From Proteobacteria bacterium UBA6492 (GTDB lineage: Bacteria; Pseudomonadota; Gammaproteobacteria; UBA6429; Thiohalophilaceae): DNA of 13,248 nt. The first letter of the stretch is position 1, and every line of letters begins with the position of its first letter. The notes under the pieces were generated by a model, which was given only the letters and a program-made list of their open reading frames with translations, was not told where the DNA came from and made no database searches. The stretch is taken from NCBI GenBank assembly GCA_002436485.1, contig DJMK01000073.1, forward strand, positions 1 through 13,248, written 5' to 3'. Shown here piece by piece: positions 1 through 6,682 of the stretch. Position numbers and translations under genes: made by a program.

Positions 1-246
1 GATACTGACCTGCGTATGGCTTCTACTGGCGCGATTCGTAAGCACATGCATGATAATCCTTCCAACTTCGACCCACGTAAATTCCTGAAGGAATCTACCA
101 AGGGCATGAAGGAAATCTGTAAGGCACGCTACGAAGCCTTTGGTTGTGCAGGCCATGCTTCCAAGATCAACCCGATCAGCCTGGATGATATGGTGAAGCG
201 TTATGCTTCTGGTGAACTTGATCAGAAGGTTACCAAGGCGGCGTAA
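1..246 (+). CDS. fba: Fructose-bisphosphate aldolase class II, C-terminal end (partial)
   Basis: The reading frame is open from base 1, so the gene starts outside the window; 81 residues and the stop are visible. The tail contains the Asp-Thr-Asp-Leu-Arg stretch followed by Ala-Ser-Thr-Gly-Ala-Ile-Arg and ends in the helix with 'YASGELDQKV', typical of the longer class II (zinc-dependent) aldolases found in Calvin-cycle and methylotrophic Proteobacteria. The enzyme cleaves fructose-1,6-bisphosphate to dihydroxyacetone phosphate and glyceraldehyde-3-phosphate, and in autotrophs also makes sedoheptulose bisphosphate. The zinc-binding histidines lie upstream and cannot be checked. The gene ends in a strong terminator, so it is not co-transcribed with anything to its right. 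The family call is firm; whether it serves the Calvin cycle or glycolysis is inference. Confidence 0.93.
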   Translation, partial: DTDLRMASTGAIRKHMHDNPSNFDPRKFLKESTKGMKEICKARYEAFGCAGHASKINPISLDDMVKRYASGELDQKVTKAA

Positions 247-264
247 GCTTTCTGCCATCATGAT

Positions 265-296
265 AAAAAGCGGGGTATTTACCCCGCTTTTTTTTG
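265..296. terminator. Bidirectional rho-independent terminator
   Basis: A perfect 9-bp GC-rich stem (AGCGGGGTA / TACCCCGCT) with a 2-nt apical spacer is flanked by A residues on the left and eight T residues on the right. It can therefore terminate both the aldolase gene on the + strand and the six-gene - strand operon whose last stop codon is at 315. Confidence 0.9.
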
Positions 297-314
297 CCTG
301 TAATAATTATCTGG

Positions 315-719
315 TTAGATTTTTTTAAAGGAAAAATGTTTATGGCCCAGGTAACTGGTAATCGCCGGGACCATCAGGCCAATAAAATGCGCGAGCTCGT
401 TAGCAAAAAAGTCATATTCGATAGCAGGAAACAGGTATTCAGCCAGGCCGACACTTATTAACCATACCTGTATCACGGCAAGAATATTTACAATTGTAAA
501 ATCGCGTAATTCGTGCAGGTGATGTTTGCCACTTTTTTCAAATACCAAATATTTCGATAGTAAAAACGCGGTCAGCATACCGAACAGGTAAGCGATAAAT
601 ACGGCCCAGCGAAAACTCATTAGCTCACTTAGCGCGATGCGACAGAAAAAGTTGACCACAGCGGCAAAACCACCCACCAGTAAAAATTGCATGAACTCTG
701 TACGAATGTGTTTAACCAC
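315..719 (-). CDS. GtrA-like small membrane protein, candidate lipid-linked pentose flippase
   Basis: A polytopic protein of 134 residues with four hydrophobic segments. The Gln-Phe-Leu-Leu-Val-Gly-Gly N-terminal segment and the closing Gly-His-Lys-His-Phe-Ser-Phe are typical of the GtrA/DPMS family (usually 120-140 residues), whose members are thought to move or handle polyprenyl-phosphate sugars. The frame stays open to 803, but that would overlap the upstream gene by about 90 nt. The GTG at 719 is preferred because AGGA (726-729) sits 6 nt before it and it overlaps the preceding stop by only 8 nt. ATG at 692 (125 residues) is the alternative. It is the last gene of the operon. In Mycobacterium tuberculosis the GtrA protein Rv3789 is encoded beside dprE1/dprE2 and has been proposed as a decaprenylphosphoryl-arabinose flippase or as a partner of the arabinosyltransferase AftA. 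By analogy this protein may translocate the operon's lipid-linked sugar; that is inference. Confidence 0.82.
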   Translation of the reverse strand: MVKHIRTEFMQFLLVGGFAAVVNFFCRIALSELMSFRWAVFIAYLFGMLTAFLLSKYLVFEKSGKHHLHELRDFTIVNILAVIQVWLISVGLAEYLFPAIEYDFFANELAHFIGLMVPAITSYLGHKHFSFKKI

Positions 720-2001
720 ACAACATCCTGGCGAGTTTGCGTCCCAGATCCACGCTCTCTGATATTGAGCGATCTTCAGGATAGTAATAAGAGGTGTCGG
801 CAATCAGCAGGTTATCAATTACGTTTTTCATCGGTGGCAGGTTGTCGCAGAACTCGGGCTGACAAATCGGTTGTGCAAACGCATAACGAGAAGCATGTAC
901 CGCGATGATGTCTTTCTCACTGAGTTCCGGGTTGATGCGGAATAAATATTGCCTGGCTTCTTCAATGATCCTGTCATCACTCCATTTGAACTTGGGATGT
1001 TCCTGCGGCATGTAATAGGGTACGTAAACAATGTGATCAGGCAGCGGGCGCAGGTTGCTCATTTCAATCATGCCGGGTATTTCAATATCCGGGGCACTGA
1101 TATTCAGCCAGAAGTTTTTCGTGACTGCTTTGGCTAATTTGAAAATCAGGCAGACGACACCGATGTTGGTGATATTTTTGTATTGCTTCTGGATCTGTTC
1201 GGGCAGATCAGGTACCAGCCGTGGTACATATTGTAACGGGATGGTGCTTATTACTGCATCAAACTTATGTAGACTATCAGCTGTTTGTACACCGATGGCT
1301 TTTCTATCCTCGGTCACAATTTTTGTTGCGGCGGTAGAGAGATGTATTTTACCTCCCTGTTGGCGTATTTCATTTGCAAGGCAATTGAGGAGTGTCTCCG
1401 AACCACCTTCGATATAACCCATCTGTTCCTGTACAAGACTACGGCGGGAGCGTCCCACGCGTCGAATACGTGCCCATATCCAGGCCGCGGAAAGATTATC
1501 GGTAAAGTGATGAAACTTGAGTTCAAACAAGCGTTTCCATAAAACATCATAGGCCCTGGAACCACTGTGTTTTTTTATCCAGCTGACCGCATCATCGGTA
1601 TCCAGGGCATGCCAGTTTTCCTTTTTCCGTTTTGAGGAAAGAAACATGTGTAATCCATAGCGAAGTTTATCGATCATGCCAAGGTGTGGAAAACGTAGTA
1701 GTGAGAAAGGATCACCCCATTTGTGCAGCGCGTTATTGTAGTAATAGCCCATGTGGGTGTCCTGCCAGTGCAGCTTGTCATATATATCAAGCTCTCTCAT
1801 CAGGTCAAACAGGGCATAATCGTGGTGGCAGACAAAATGGTAATAACGCTCGATACTCAGCCCATCAAAGTCAAAATGTGCCGACATTCCACCAAGCCGA
1901 TCGTCATATTCAAAGATCTCGGCTTGGTGCCCCTGTTTACCCAGTTCGTAGGCAGCAGCAAGGCCCATGGGCCCGGCGCCGATGACAGCAATATTCAGCA
2001 T
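712..2001 (-). CDS. FAD-dependent amine-oxidase/UDP-galactopyranose-mutase-like oxidoreductase
   Basis: A 429-residue flavoprotein. The N-terminal Rossmann motif Gly8-x-Gly10-x-x-Gly13, the ribose-binding Glu31 and the Asp-Arg-Leu-Gly-Gly motif (34-38) place it in the NAD(P)/FAD-binding_8 / amine oxidase superfamily, which includes protoporphyrinogen oxidase, phytoene desaturase and UDP-galactopyranose mutase. The C-terminal flavin-contact segment lies around 395-425 (Leu-Leu-Ile-Ala-Asp-Thr, then Ser-Val-Asp-Leu-Gly-Arg). There is no signal peptide, so it is probably cytoplasmic or membrane-associated. It starts 9 nt after the epimerase gene and its stop overlaps the GtrA gene by 8 nt, so it is almost certainly translated with them. 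Its substrate is unknown. The context suggests redox or mutase chemistry on a sugar or lipid-linked sugar. It is not a core enzyme of the mycobacterial arabinose-lipid pathway. Family call firm, role unknown. Confidence 0.85.
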   Translation of the reverse strand: MLNIAVIGAGPMGLAAAYELGKQGHQAEIFEYDDRLGGMSAHFDFDGLSIERYYHFVCHHDYALFDLMRELDIYDKLHWQDTHMGYYYNNALHKWGDPFSLLRFPHLGMIDKLRYGLHMFLSSKRKKENWHALDTDDAVSWIKKHSGSRAYDVLWKRLFELKFHHFTDNLSAAWIWARIRRVGRSRRSLVQEQMGYIEGGSETLLNCLANEIRQQGGKIHLSTAATKIVTEDRKAIGVQTADSLHKFDAVISTIPLQYVPRLVPDLPEQIQKQYKNITNIGVVCLIFKLAKAVTKNFWLNISAPDIEIPGMIEMSNLRPLPDHIVYVPYYMPQEHPKFKWSDDRIIEEARQYLFRINPELSEKDIIAVHASRYAFAQPICQPEFCDNLPPMKNVIDNLLIADTSYYYPEDRSISESVDLGRKLARMLCG

Positions 2002-2010
2002 TCAGGCAAC

Positions 2011-2952
2011 CTAGAATTTAAGTACATTTTTACTGTACGTCTCGTTTAGCAGAGTTTCTTTCATAGCATCTTCGATTGGCGTAGGGGTGACATCAAATAT
2101 ATCCCACCAGGGAATAACTTCAAAAACGTCGTGGGTCGTGAGTGCCTTGAGTTGTGATGTAGTAAAAGGCGGATCACGGTCAAATATGGCATATGTTTTT
2201 AACAGTAACCAGAAAAGCCAGTAGGGGATATGTACTATCCAGGTTTTTACACCGAGTGTTTTTTTAATCAGGCGAATAATATCAACATAGTCGATTTGTT
2301 CGCGACCGGTTATATTGTAAACCTCGTTGTCTGGGCGTTTTTGCATGGCGCTGATGATAATGTTGCAGAAGTCGCCGGCATAGAGTGGCTGACGCATAAA
2401 CCTGCCATGGGACGGTATCGGGAATACCGGTACTTTTTGCATGAAGCGGGATAACCAGCCAAGGTGTTTGCGATCAAACCAGCCAAACATGAGTGTAGGC
2501 CTTAAAACACAAAAAGGTATTCCACAGTTGATAACCATGTCTTCCTGCTTTTTCTTGCTTTCCGTGTAGTAATCATTGGCAACCGATTCAACAACGGAAG
2601 AACTTATATGTACTATATAGGGCACGTTATATTGCTTACATGCATCGATGACATTTTGGGTCGAGATGATGTTGTTACGAATGAAGGGTTCTTCTGTTAG
2701 TCCACCAATCTGTGCCTGTAACATGATAATAACATCGGCATCTTTGAACTGCTTTTGCCATTCGTCCTTGTCAGCCAAATCGCTTTCAATAACCGTGATA
2801 TCGGGGTGAAGTCGAGCTAGCATCGGGGTGTTAAAGGGATGTTTATCGATTACAACCAGGTTATTAAATCCGGCCTTTTTAAGAAAGACAACAAGGTTCT
2901 GGCCTACCAACCCAGCTCCCCCTGGCAGGATAATTTTCGCATCTTTATTCAT
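2011..2952 (-). CDS. NAD-dependent epimerase/dehydratase-like extended SDR
   Basis: A 313-residue extended short-chain dehydrogenase. It has Gly11-Gly-Ala-Gly-Leu-Val-Gly17 for NAD(P) binding, a Ser-Ser-Ser catalytic loop (117-119) and the Tyr129-x-x-x-Lys133 active-site pair, so it looks catalytically intact. The family acts on nucleotide sugars (epimerases, dehydratases, reductases) and related substrates; the sequence does not show which. A hydrophobic patch near residues 235-250 (Pro-Tyr-Trp-Leu-Phe-Trp-Leu-Leu-Leu) could associate with the membrane, which would suit a lipid-linked substrate, but this is speculative. Its ATG overlaps the stop of the DprE2-like gene as ATGA, indicating translational coupling. 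With the following FAD protein it forms the part of the operon not explained by the DprE1/DprE2 pathway. Confidence 0.85.
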   Translation of the reverse strand: MNKDAKIILPGGAGLVGQNLVVFLKKAGFNNLVVIDKHPFNTPMLARLHPDITVIESDLADKDEWQKQFKDADVIIMLQAQIGGLTEEPFIRNNIISTQNVIDACKQYNVPYIVHISSSVVESVANDYYTESKKKQEDMVINCGIPFCVLRPTLMFGWFDRKHLGWLSRFMQKVPVFPIPSHGRFMRQPLYAGDFCNIIISAMQKRPDNEVYNITGREQIDYVDIIRLIKKTLGVKTWIVHIPYWLFWLLLKTYAIFDRDPPFTTSQLKALTTHDVFEVIPWWDIFDVTPTPIEDAMKETLLNETYSKNVLKF

Positions 2953-3686
2953 AGTGACAATCGTTTGAATATGCTTTCAGGGATCAGTTTTATCACCAGC
3001 ATTATATAACGCCAGAAAAACGGTAGGTAGACAATATCTTTTCTCCGATCGATTGCCTTTACTATTCCTCTCGCTATCACGTCCGGTTCCACCCATAACA
3101 AGCCTTTTTTGAAATCCTTTGTCATCGGTGTATTAACGAATCCCGGCTTTATAGTCAGTACATGTACACTGGAGTTATACAAGCGGTTACGCATACCCTG
3201 CAGGTATATGCTCAACGCTCCCTTGGCACTGCCATATACATAATTACTCTGGCGTCCCCGATCCCCGGCAGGTGAAGAAATAGCAGCAATACAACCGGCT
3301 TTCTGTTTCTCGAGATAATTGGAAAAAAGCGTCAGCAGCGAGATAACGCCAAGGCAGTTTGTTTGCAGTTCCTGCAGGGTTTCATCGAAGTCCTGTTCGC
3401 ATTTTTTCTGGTCGCCCAGTGTGCCATAGGCAACCAGGACAATATCTATGCGTGCAAGCGCCTTTATAACATCGTCTAATAATGCCTGGTGAAGGTGGGT
3501 GTGATTCAGGTCATAACTCAGTTTGGTTACCTTGCTTGCCCCGCGAATTTCCAGATCACTCTTGATAATTTCGAGTTTTGCATCATCACGTGCTACCAGG
3601 CAAAGCGCGTCACCGCGAGTAGCATAAATACGTGCAGTTTGTTCGGCGATAGCTGATGTCGCACCCAGAATAACGATACTCTGCAT
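2949..3686 (-). CDS. dprE2: DprE2-like 2-keto reductase (decaprenylphosphoryl-2-keto-ribose reductase family)
   Basis: A 245-residue classical SDR (mycobacterial DprE2 is about 254). It carries an N-terminal nucleotide-binding motif Gly8-Ala-Thr-Ser-Ala-Ile-Ala, Asn110, a catalytic Ser at 137/138 and Tyr151-x-x-x-Lys155. The C-terminus (Arg-Tyr-Ile-Met-Leu-Val, then Ile-Pro-x-Ser-Ile-Phe-Lys-Arg-Leu) closely resembles the end of mycobacterial DprE2 as I recall it, which separates it from generic SDRs. The family reduces the 2-keto intermediate made by DprE1, using NADH, to give polyprenylphosphoryl-D-arabinofuranose. The last Gly of the usual Gly-rich motif is Ala here. An AGGAG at 3697-3701 lies 10 nt before the ATG, inside the end of the dprE1-like gene, whose stop is only 5 nt upstream. 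The pairing with a DprE1 homologue makes the assignment strong; the sugar made is inferred. Confidence 0.88.
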   Translation of the reverse strand: MQSIVILGATSAIAEQTARIYATRGDALCLVARDDAKLEIIKSDLEIRGASKVTKLSYDLNHTHLHQALLDDVIKALARIDIVLVAYGTLGDQKKCEQDFDETLQELQTNCLGVISLLTLFSNYLEKQKAGCIAAISSPAGDRGRQSNYVYGSAKGALSIYLQGMRNRLYNSSVHVLTIKPGFVNTPMTKDFKKGLLWVEPDVIARGIVKAIDRRKDIVYLPFFWRYIMLVIKLIPESIFKRLSL

Positions 3687-3691
3687 GTTTC

Positions 3692-4990
3692 TTACTCTCC
3701 TGTTACCCTGCGCCAGAAACTGGACGAGAAGTGTGGATCCATGTACTCACTGAATTTTTGCCAGCCTGGATATGCATTTACAAACAAAGCGGTAGTCATA
3801 GTGGCATCTTTCGCGGGATAAATGGCGCCACCATGCCTGTCCGTGATCTCGTTCAGATCAGCAAGCAGGTGGCGGGTGCTTTCTCCCCGGTTGGCAAAAT
3901 CCAGTGCCAGCGTGATTCCATCGCGCGGAAAAGATAACATGCCGGGGGAAGCTATGTTGCCCAGCCGTTTCAGTACACTCAAAAATGATCCCTGACCAGA
4001 TTTTGATATATGTTGTAGCATTTCACTAATTGCGGCTTCAGCCTTATCCAGCGGCACAACACACTGGAACTGGTAAAAGCCACGCTTACCATATAAACGA
4101 TTCCAGTTGGCGATTTTATCCAGTGGATAGAAAAAAGGTTCATAGTGAACTTGGCTGTCATGTTTGCGTGGTAAGTGATAGTAGAGCTGGTTAAACAGTT
4201 TTACGCTGTACTGGTTAAGCAACCAGCTTGGTGCGTTGAACGGCATACTGAATTTTGGCTGTAGCACTTCCGGCTTGATACCGGGTGTTGCCGCTGTGGC
4301 ATGATTACCCATGCTGAAAATGCCACGCCCGAGCTGCTTACCTTTAGCCATGCAGTCAACCCAGGCCACGGTGTACTCCCAATCAGCCTCAGTCTCTTCT
4401 GACAAACGTAAAAATTCTGCCAGGTTCTCGAAACGTCTTGTCTTTTGAACAATGGCCGGGCTGTCAATTTTTTTCAACTGTAGTTCAGCTTGAGTTACCA
4501 GCCCTGTCAACCCAAGTCCACCGACGGTCGCGCTGAACCAGTCAGAATTTTCTTCTTGTGTGCAAATCAACTTTTGTCCGTTGCTTCTCAGTAGCTCAAA
4601 GGCACGTACGTGGCGGCCAAAGCTACCAGCCTTGTGATGATTTTTACCATGCACATCGTTGGCAAGCGCGCCACCCAGGGAAACAAACTTTGTGCCCGGG
4701 CTTACCGGTAAAAACCAGCCGGCAGGTAATATAAGCTCCAGAATTTCAGCCAGTGTGACTCCGGCCTCTGCCGACAGGATACCCTGTTCCCTGTCGAAAT
4801 GAATAAACCGGTTCAGCCTGCCAGTAGCAAGACTGTAACCCTTATCGTTGAGGCAGACATCACCGTAGCTACGTCCCTGGCCAAAGGGTAATAAAGTAGC
4901 TGCCGCAGGTAATGTTTGAGATCGCCAAAGTTGCTCAAGACAGGTTTGCTCAACTTGCGGAACATTACCCCATGACTGGTGAATATTCAT
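3692..4990 (-). CDS. dprE1: DprE1-like FAD-dependent polyprenylphosphoryl-ribose 2'-oxidase
   Basis: A 432-residue VAO/PCMH-type flavoprotein (M. tuberculosis DprE1 has 461). The FAD-binding Gly39-Arg-Ser-Tyr-Gly-Asp44 and the block His114-Gly-Lys-Asn-His-His-x-Ala-Gly-Ser-Phe-Gly (114-125) match the mycobacterial protein nearly residue for residue; His114 corresponds to its His132. The C-terminal substrate domain has Tyr-x-Ala-Lys394-Asp, where the Lys corresponds to catalytic Lys418. The reaction is oxidation of the ribose C2' hydroxyl of polyprenylphosphoryl-ribose to a ketone, then reduced by DprE2 for a net C2 epimerisation to arabinose. The residue aligning with Cys387, the covalent target of benzothiazinones, is Ala362 here. 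It overlaps the upstream UbiA fusion gene by 4 nt (ATGA) and is followed directly by its reductase partner. Confidence 0.92.
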   Translation of the reverse strand: MNIHQSWGNVPQVEQTCLEQLWRSQTLPAAATLLPFGQGRSYGDVCLNDKGYSLATGRLNRFIHFDREQGILSAEAGVTLAEILELILPAGWFLPVSPGTKFVSLGGALANDVHGKNHHKAGSFGRHVRAFELLRSNGQKLICTQEENSDWFSATVGGLGLTGLVTQAELQLKKIDSPAIVQKTRRFENLAEFLRLSEETEADWEYTVAWVDCMAKGKQLGRGIFSMGNHATAATPGIKPEVLQPKFSMPFNAPSWLLNQYSVKLFNQLYYHLPRKHDSQVHYEPFFYPLDKIANWNRLYGKRGFYQFQCVVPLDKAEAAISEMLQHISKSGQGSFLSVLKRLGNIASPGMLSFPRDGITLALDFANRGESTRHLLADLNEITDRHGGAIYPAKDATMTTALFVNAYPGWQKFSEYMDPHFSSSFWRRVTGE

Positions 4991-6426
4991 AAGGCAAGAA
5001 ACAGACTTAGCAATACAATCAGAACAATCAGGTAACTGGTTCGATCATGCACGGCAAACAGAACAGGATCCTCATGCAGTTCACCGCGATGCGCCAACAA
5101 CCAGATACGATTTATCCAGTAAAGCACGGCCATACAGACAATCCATAACCAGGCAGGCTGTGCATATAGTTTACTCGCCTGCAGATCATTTATATAAAGT
5201 ACCATTACCAGGACGCTGACAAACCCGCTGCATACGCCAAATAGCAATACGACAGGTAAATCATTTACTGAATAGCCACGTGCCTTTCTTTTTTCGCTAT
5301 ATTTTGTAAACAGGTTATGTAGCTCAATATAACGTTTAACCAGTCCGAGACTGAGGAATATAAAAATCGAGTAGGTCAGTAACCAGTAAGAAACCGGCAC
5401 ATCGATGGCGACTGCCCCTGCAATGATCCTGATCGTATAAAGAGAGGTCAGGGTCAACACATCGATCAACACCATACGTTTGAGACGCAACGTGTATAGC
5501 GATGTTAATAAAACGTATCCCGCTATGATCAGAGCGAATTGCATGCTTATGCTAAACGCCAGTACTGTGGCGAGAATTAACAGTACTAGTGCCATCCAGC
5601 AGCCAGCCTGAATGGAGAGCGCACCTGAAGCAAATGGCCGCAATTTTTTGGTGTCATGCAACCGATCAGAATCCAGGTCAAACAGGTCGTTAATGACGTA
5701 AATGGCAGACGCAACCAGGCAAAACGCAACAAATGCCAATACGTTGGTGGCAATGGACTCAGGTGCAAGTTGGTGGGAAAGTATCAGGGGAACAAAAAGC
5801 AACGTGTTCTTGATCCATTGGTGTGGCCGTATTGCCTTGATAACGGAACTCAAGCCTGACCGTGTTTCTGTCTGGAATTCTTTTTCAATACTGAACATAC
5901 TCCTGGCTTTTTGCAGGAGCCCCTTTTGCGCATTGACCACGATGGCCGCTGCAGCATGCTGCCATACTGCAATGTCAACAGCCGCATTGGCGGCATATAC
6001 ATAGCCATTTTCGCCAAAGTGTTCGTTCAAAATATTTGCCTTTTGTCTGCCAGACAGGTTCTGTTTGCCGTTGCTGGCAAGAATCACGTCAAACAGGTCG
6101 AGATGGTCAGCGATGCCATTGGCAATTTTTTCATCTGCCGCGGTGATAAGGACGAGCTTGCGGCCGGCCTGCTTTTGTTGCCTGAGGTAGTCGACTAGTG
6201 GCTCATTGTGCGGAAGTAAATGGTATGCCAGAGATACTCTTTCACTGATACGACGCTTCATGGCCGCCTTGCCTGACATCAGCCACAGCGGTATCAAGAA
6301 CACATACAGAATATTTTTAGCCAGCAGCTTGAGAGTCGATTCCCACAAGGTATCCGTGAGCAACAGGCTACCGTCGAGATCCACACACAGTGGTAGCTGG
6401 CTAGTGTCCTGTCTGGCTTGAGGCAT
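4987..6426 (-). CDS. HAD phosphatase-UbiA prenyltransferase fusion, likely polyprenyl-phosphate phosphoribosyltransferase
   Basis: A 479-residue two-domain protein. Residues about 1-185 form a HAD phosphatase: Asp16-x-Asp18-Gly-Ser (nucleophile and acid/base), Thr95 in Leu-Ile-Thr-Ala-Ala, Lys129, and Asn147-x-x-x-Asp151 for Mg2+. Residues about 195-479 form a polytopic UbiA prenyltransferase with the Asn246-Asp-x-x-Asp250-x-x-x-Asp254 diphosphate/Mg2+ motif. Arg200-Pro-x-Gln-Trp-x-Lys-Asn and Lys364-Arg-Tyr-x-Glu-Leu resemble the mycobacterial Rv3806c, which transfers 5-phosphoribose from PRPP to decaprenyl phosphate, rather than the ubiquinone enzyme. The HAD domain is well placed to remove the 5'-phosphate, the step between UbiA and DprE1. 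It is the first gene of the operon, with a leader of about 35 nt and no clear Shine-Dalgarno before the ATG. The family is clear; the HAD role is inference from fusion and context. Confidence 0.88.
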   Translation of the reverse strand: MPQARQDTSQLPLCVDLDGSLLLTDTLWESTLKLLAKNILYVFLIPLWLMSGKAAMKRRISERVSLAYHLLPHNEPLVDYLRQQKQAGRKLVLITAADEKIANGIADHLDLFDVILASNGKQNLSGRQKANILNEHFGENGYVYAANAAVDIAVWQHAAAAIVVNAQKGLLQKARSMFSIEKEFQTETRSGLSSVIKAIRPHQWIKNTLLFVPLILSHQLAPESIATNVLAFVAFCLVASAIYVINDLFDLDSDRLHDTKKLRPFASGALSIQAGCWMALVLLILATVLAFSISMQFALIIAGYVLLTSLYTLRLKRMVLIDVLTLTSLYTIRIIAGAVAIDVPVSYWLLTYSIFIFLSLGLVKRYIELHNLFTKYSEKRKARGYSVNDLPVVLLFGVCSGFVSVLVMVLYINDLQASKLYAQPAWLWIVCMAVLYWINRIWLLAHRGELHEDPVLFAVHDRTSYLIVLIVLLSLFLAL

Positions 6427-6467
6427 GTGAAGAGTGTCGTCGCTGCAGAATTTGATTGTAACACCGG

Positions 6468-6497
6468 AGTATAGTTCTATAACTTATTGAATTTCAA
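6468..6497 (-). promoter_or_regulatory. Sigma70-type promoter of the six-gene operon
   Basis: Read on the - strand, TTGAAA (6492-6497) and TATACT (6468-6473) are separated by 18 nt; each hexamer matches the consensus at five of six positions. Transcription would start near 6461, giving a leader of about 35 nt before the first ATG at 6426. No other - strand promoter is evident inside the tightly spaced operon. Confidence 0.6.
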
Positions 6498-6499
6498 TA
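6487..6499. promoter_or_regulatory. Inverted repeat overlapping the operon's -35 box
   Basis: ATTGAA-T-TTCAAT is a perfect palindrome with 6-bp arms and a 1-nt centre, and it covers the -35 hexamer of the operon promoter. It could be an operator bound by a dimeric repressor. In AT-rich DNA such short palindromes also arise by chance, and no regulator gene is adjacent. Confidence 0.3.
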
Positions 6500-6631
6500 T
6501 ATTTTTATCTCTTTTCATTCGGGATCATCAAAAAACCTGTTCGAATACCAATAGCTTGTCGGTTTGCAAGTTCATCATGTAATCCACTGTTTTAAAAAGA
6601 AATAATCCGCAAACTAAAGCGACAAAGACCC

Positions 6632-6659
6632 TAGACGATATGTAGTTTAAGTGTATAAA
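6632..6659 (+). promoter_or_regulatory. Possible promoter of the Sel1-repeat gene
   Basis: TATAAA at 6654-6659 is preceded at 16 nt by TAGACG (four of six matches to TTGACA). Transcription would begin around 6666, just upstream of the GAGG Shine-Dalgarno at 6669-6672, leaving a very short leader. The 6427-6682 gap therefore appears to hold divergent promoters; nothing else is recognisable in it. Confidence 0.35.
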
Positions 6660-6682
6660 TATTGTTCTGAGGCAGTTTTTTT

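Noticed and set aside
720..803. Extended N-terminus of the GtrA frame
   Set aside because: It overlaps the conserved C-terminus of the FAD enzyme gene and is absent from normal-length GtrA proteins.
1055..1417. 120-residue + strand open frame opposite the FAD enzyme gene
   Set aside because: It is antisense to a clearly conserved gene, with no recognisable domain or ribosome site; a shadow frame.
3692..6426. Ubiquinone biosynthesis (UbiA) or L-gulonolactone/ascorbate-type oxidase as the function of the first two genes
   Set aside because: The HAD fusion, the Rv3806c-like motifs and the close match to the DprE1 signature, together with the DprE2-like neighbour, fit the arabinose-lipid pathway better.
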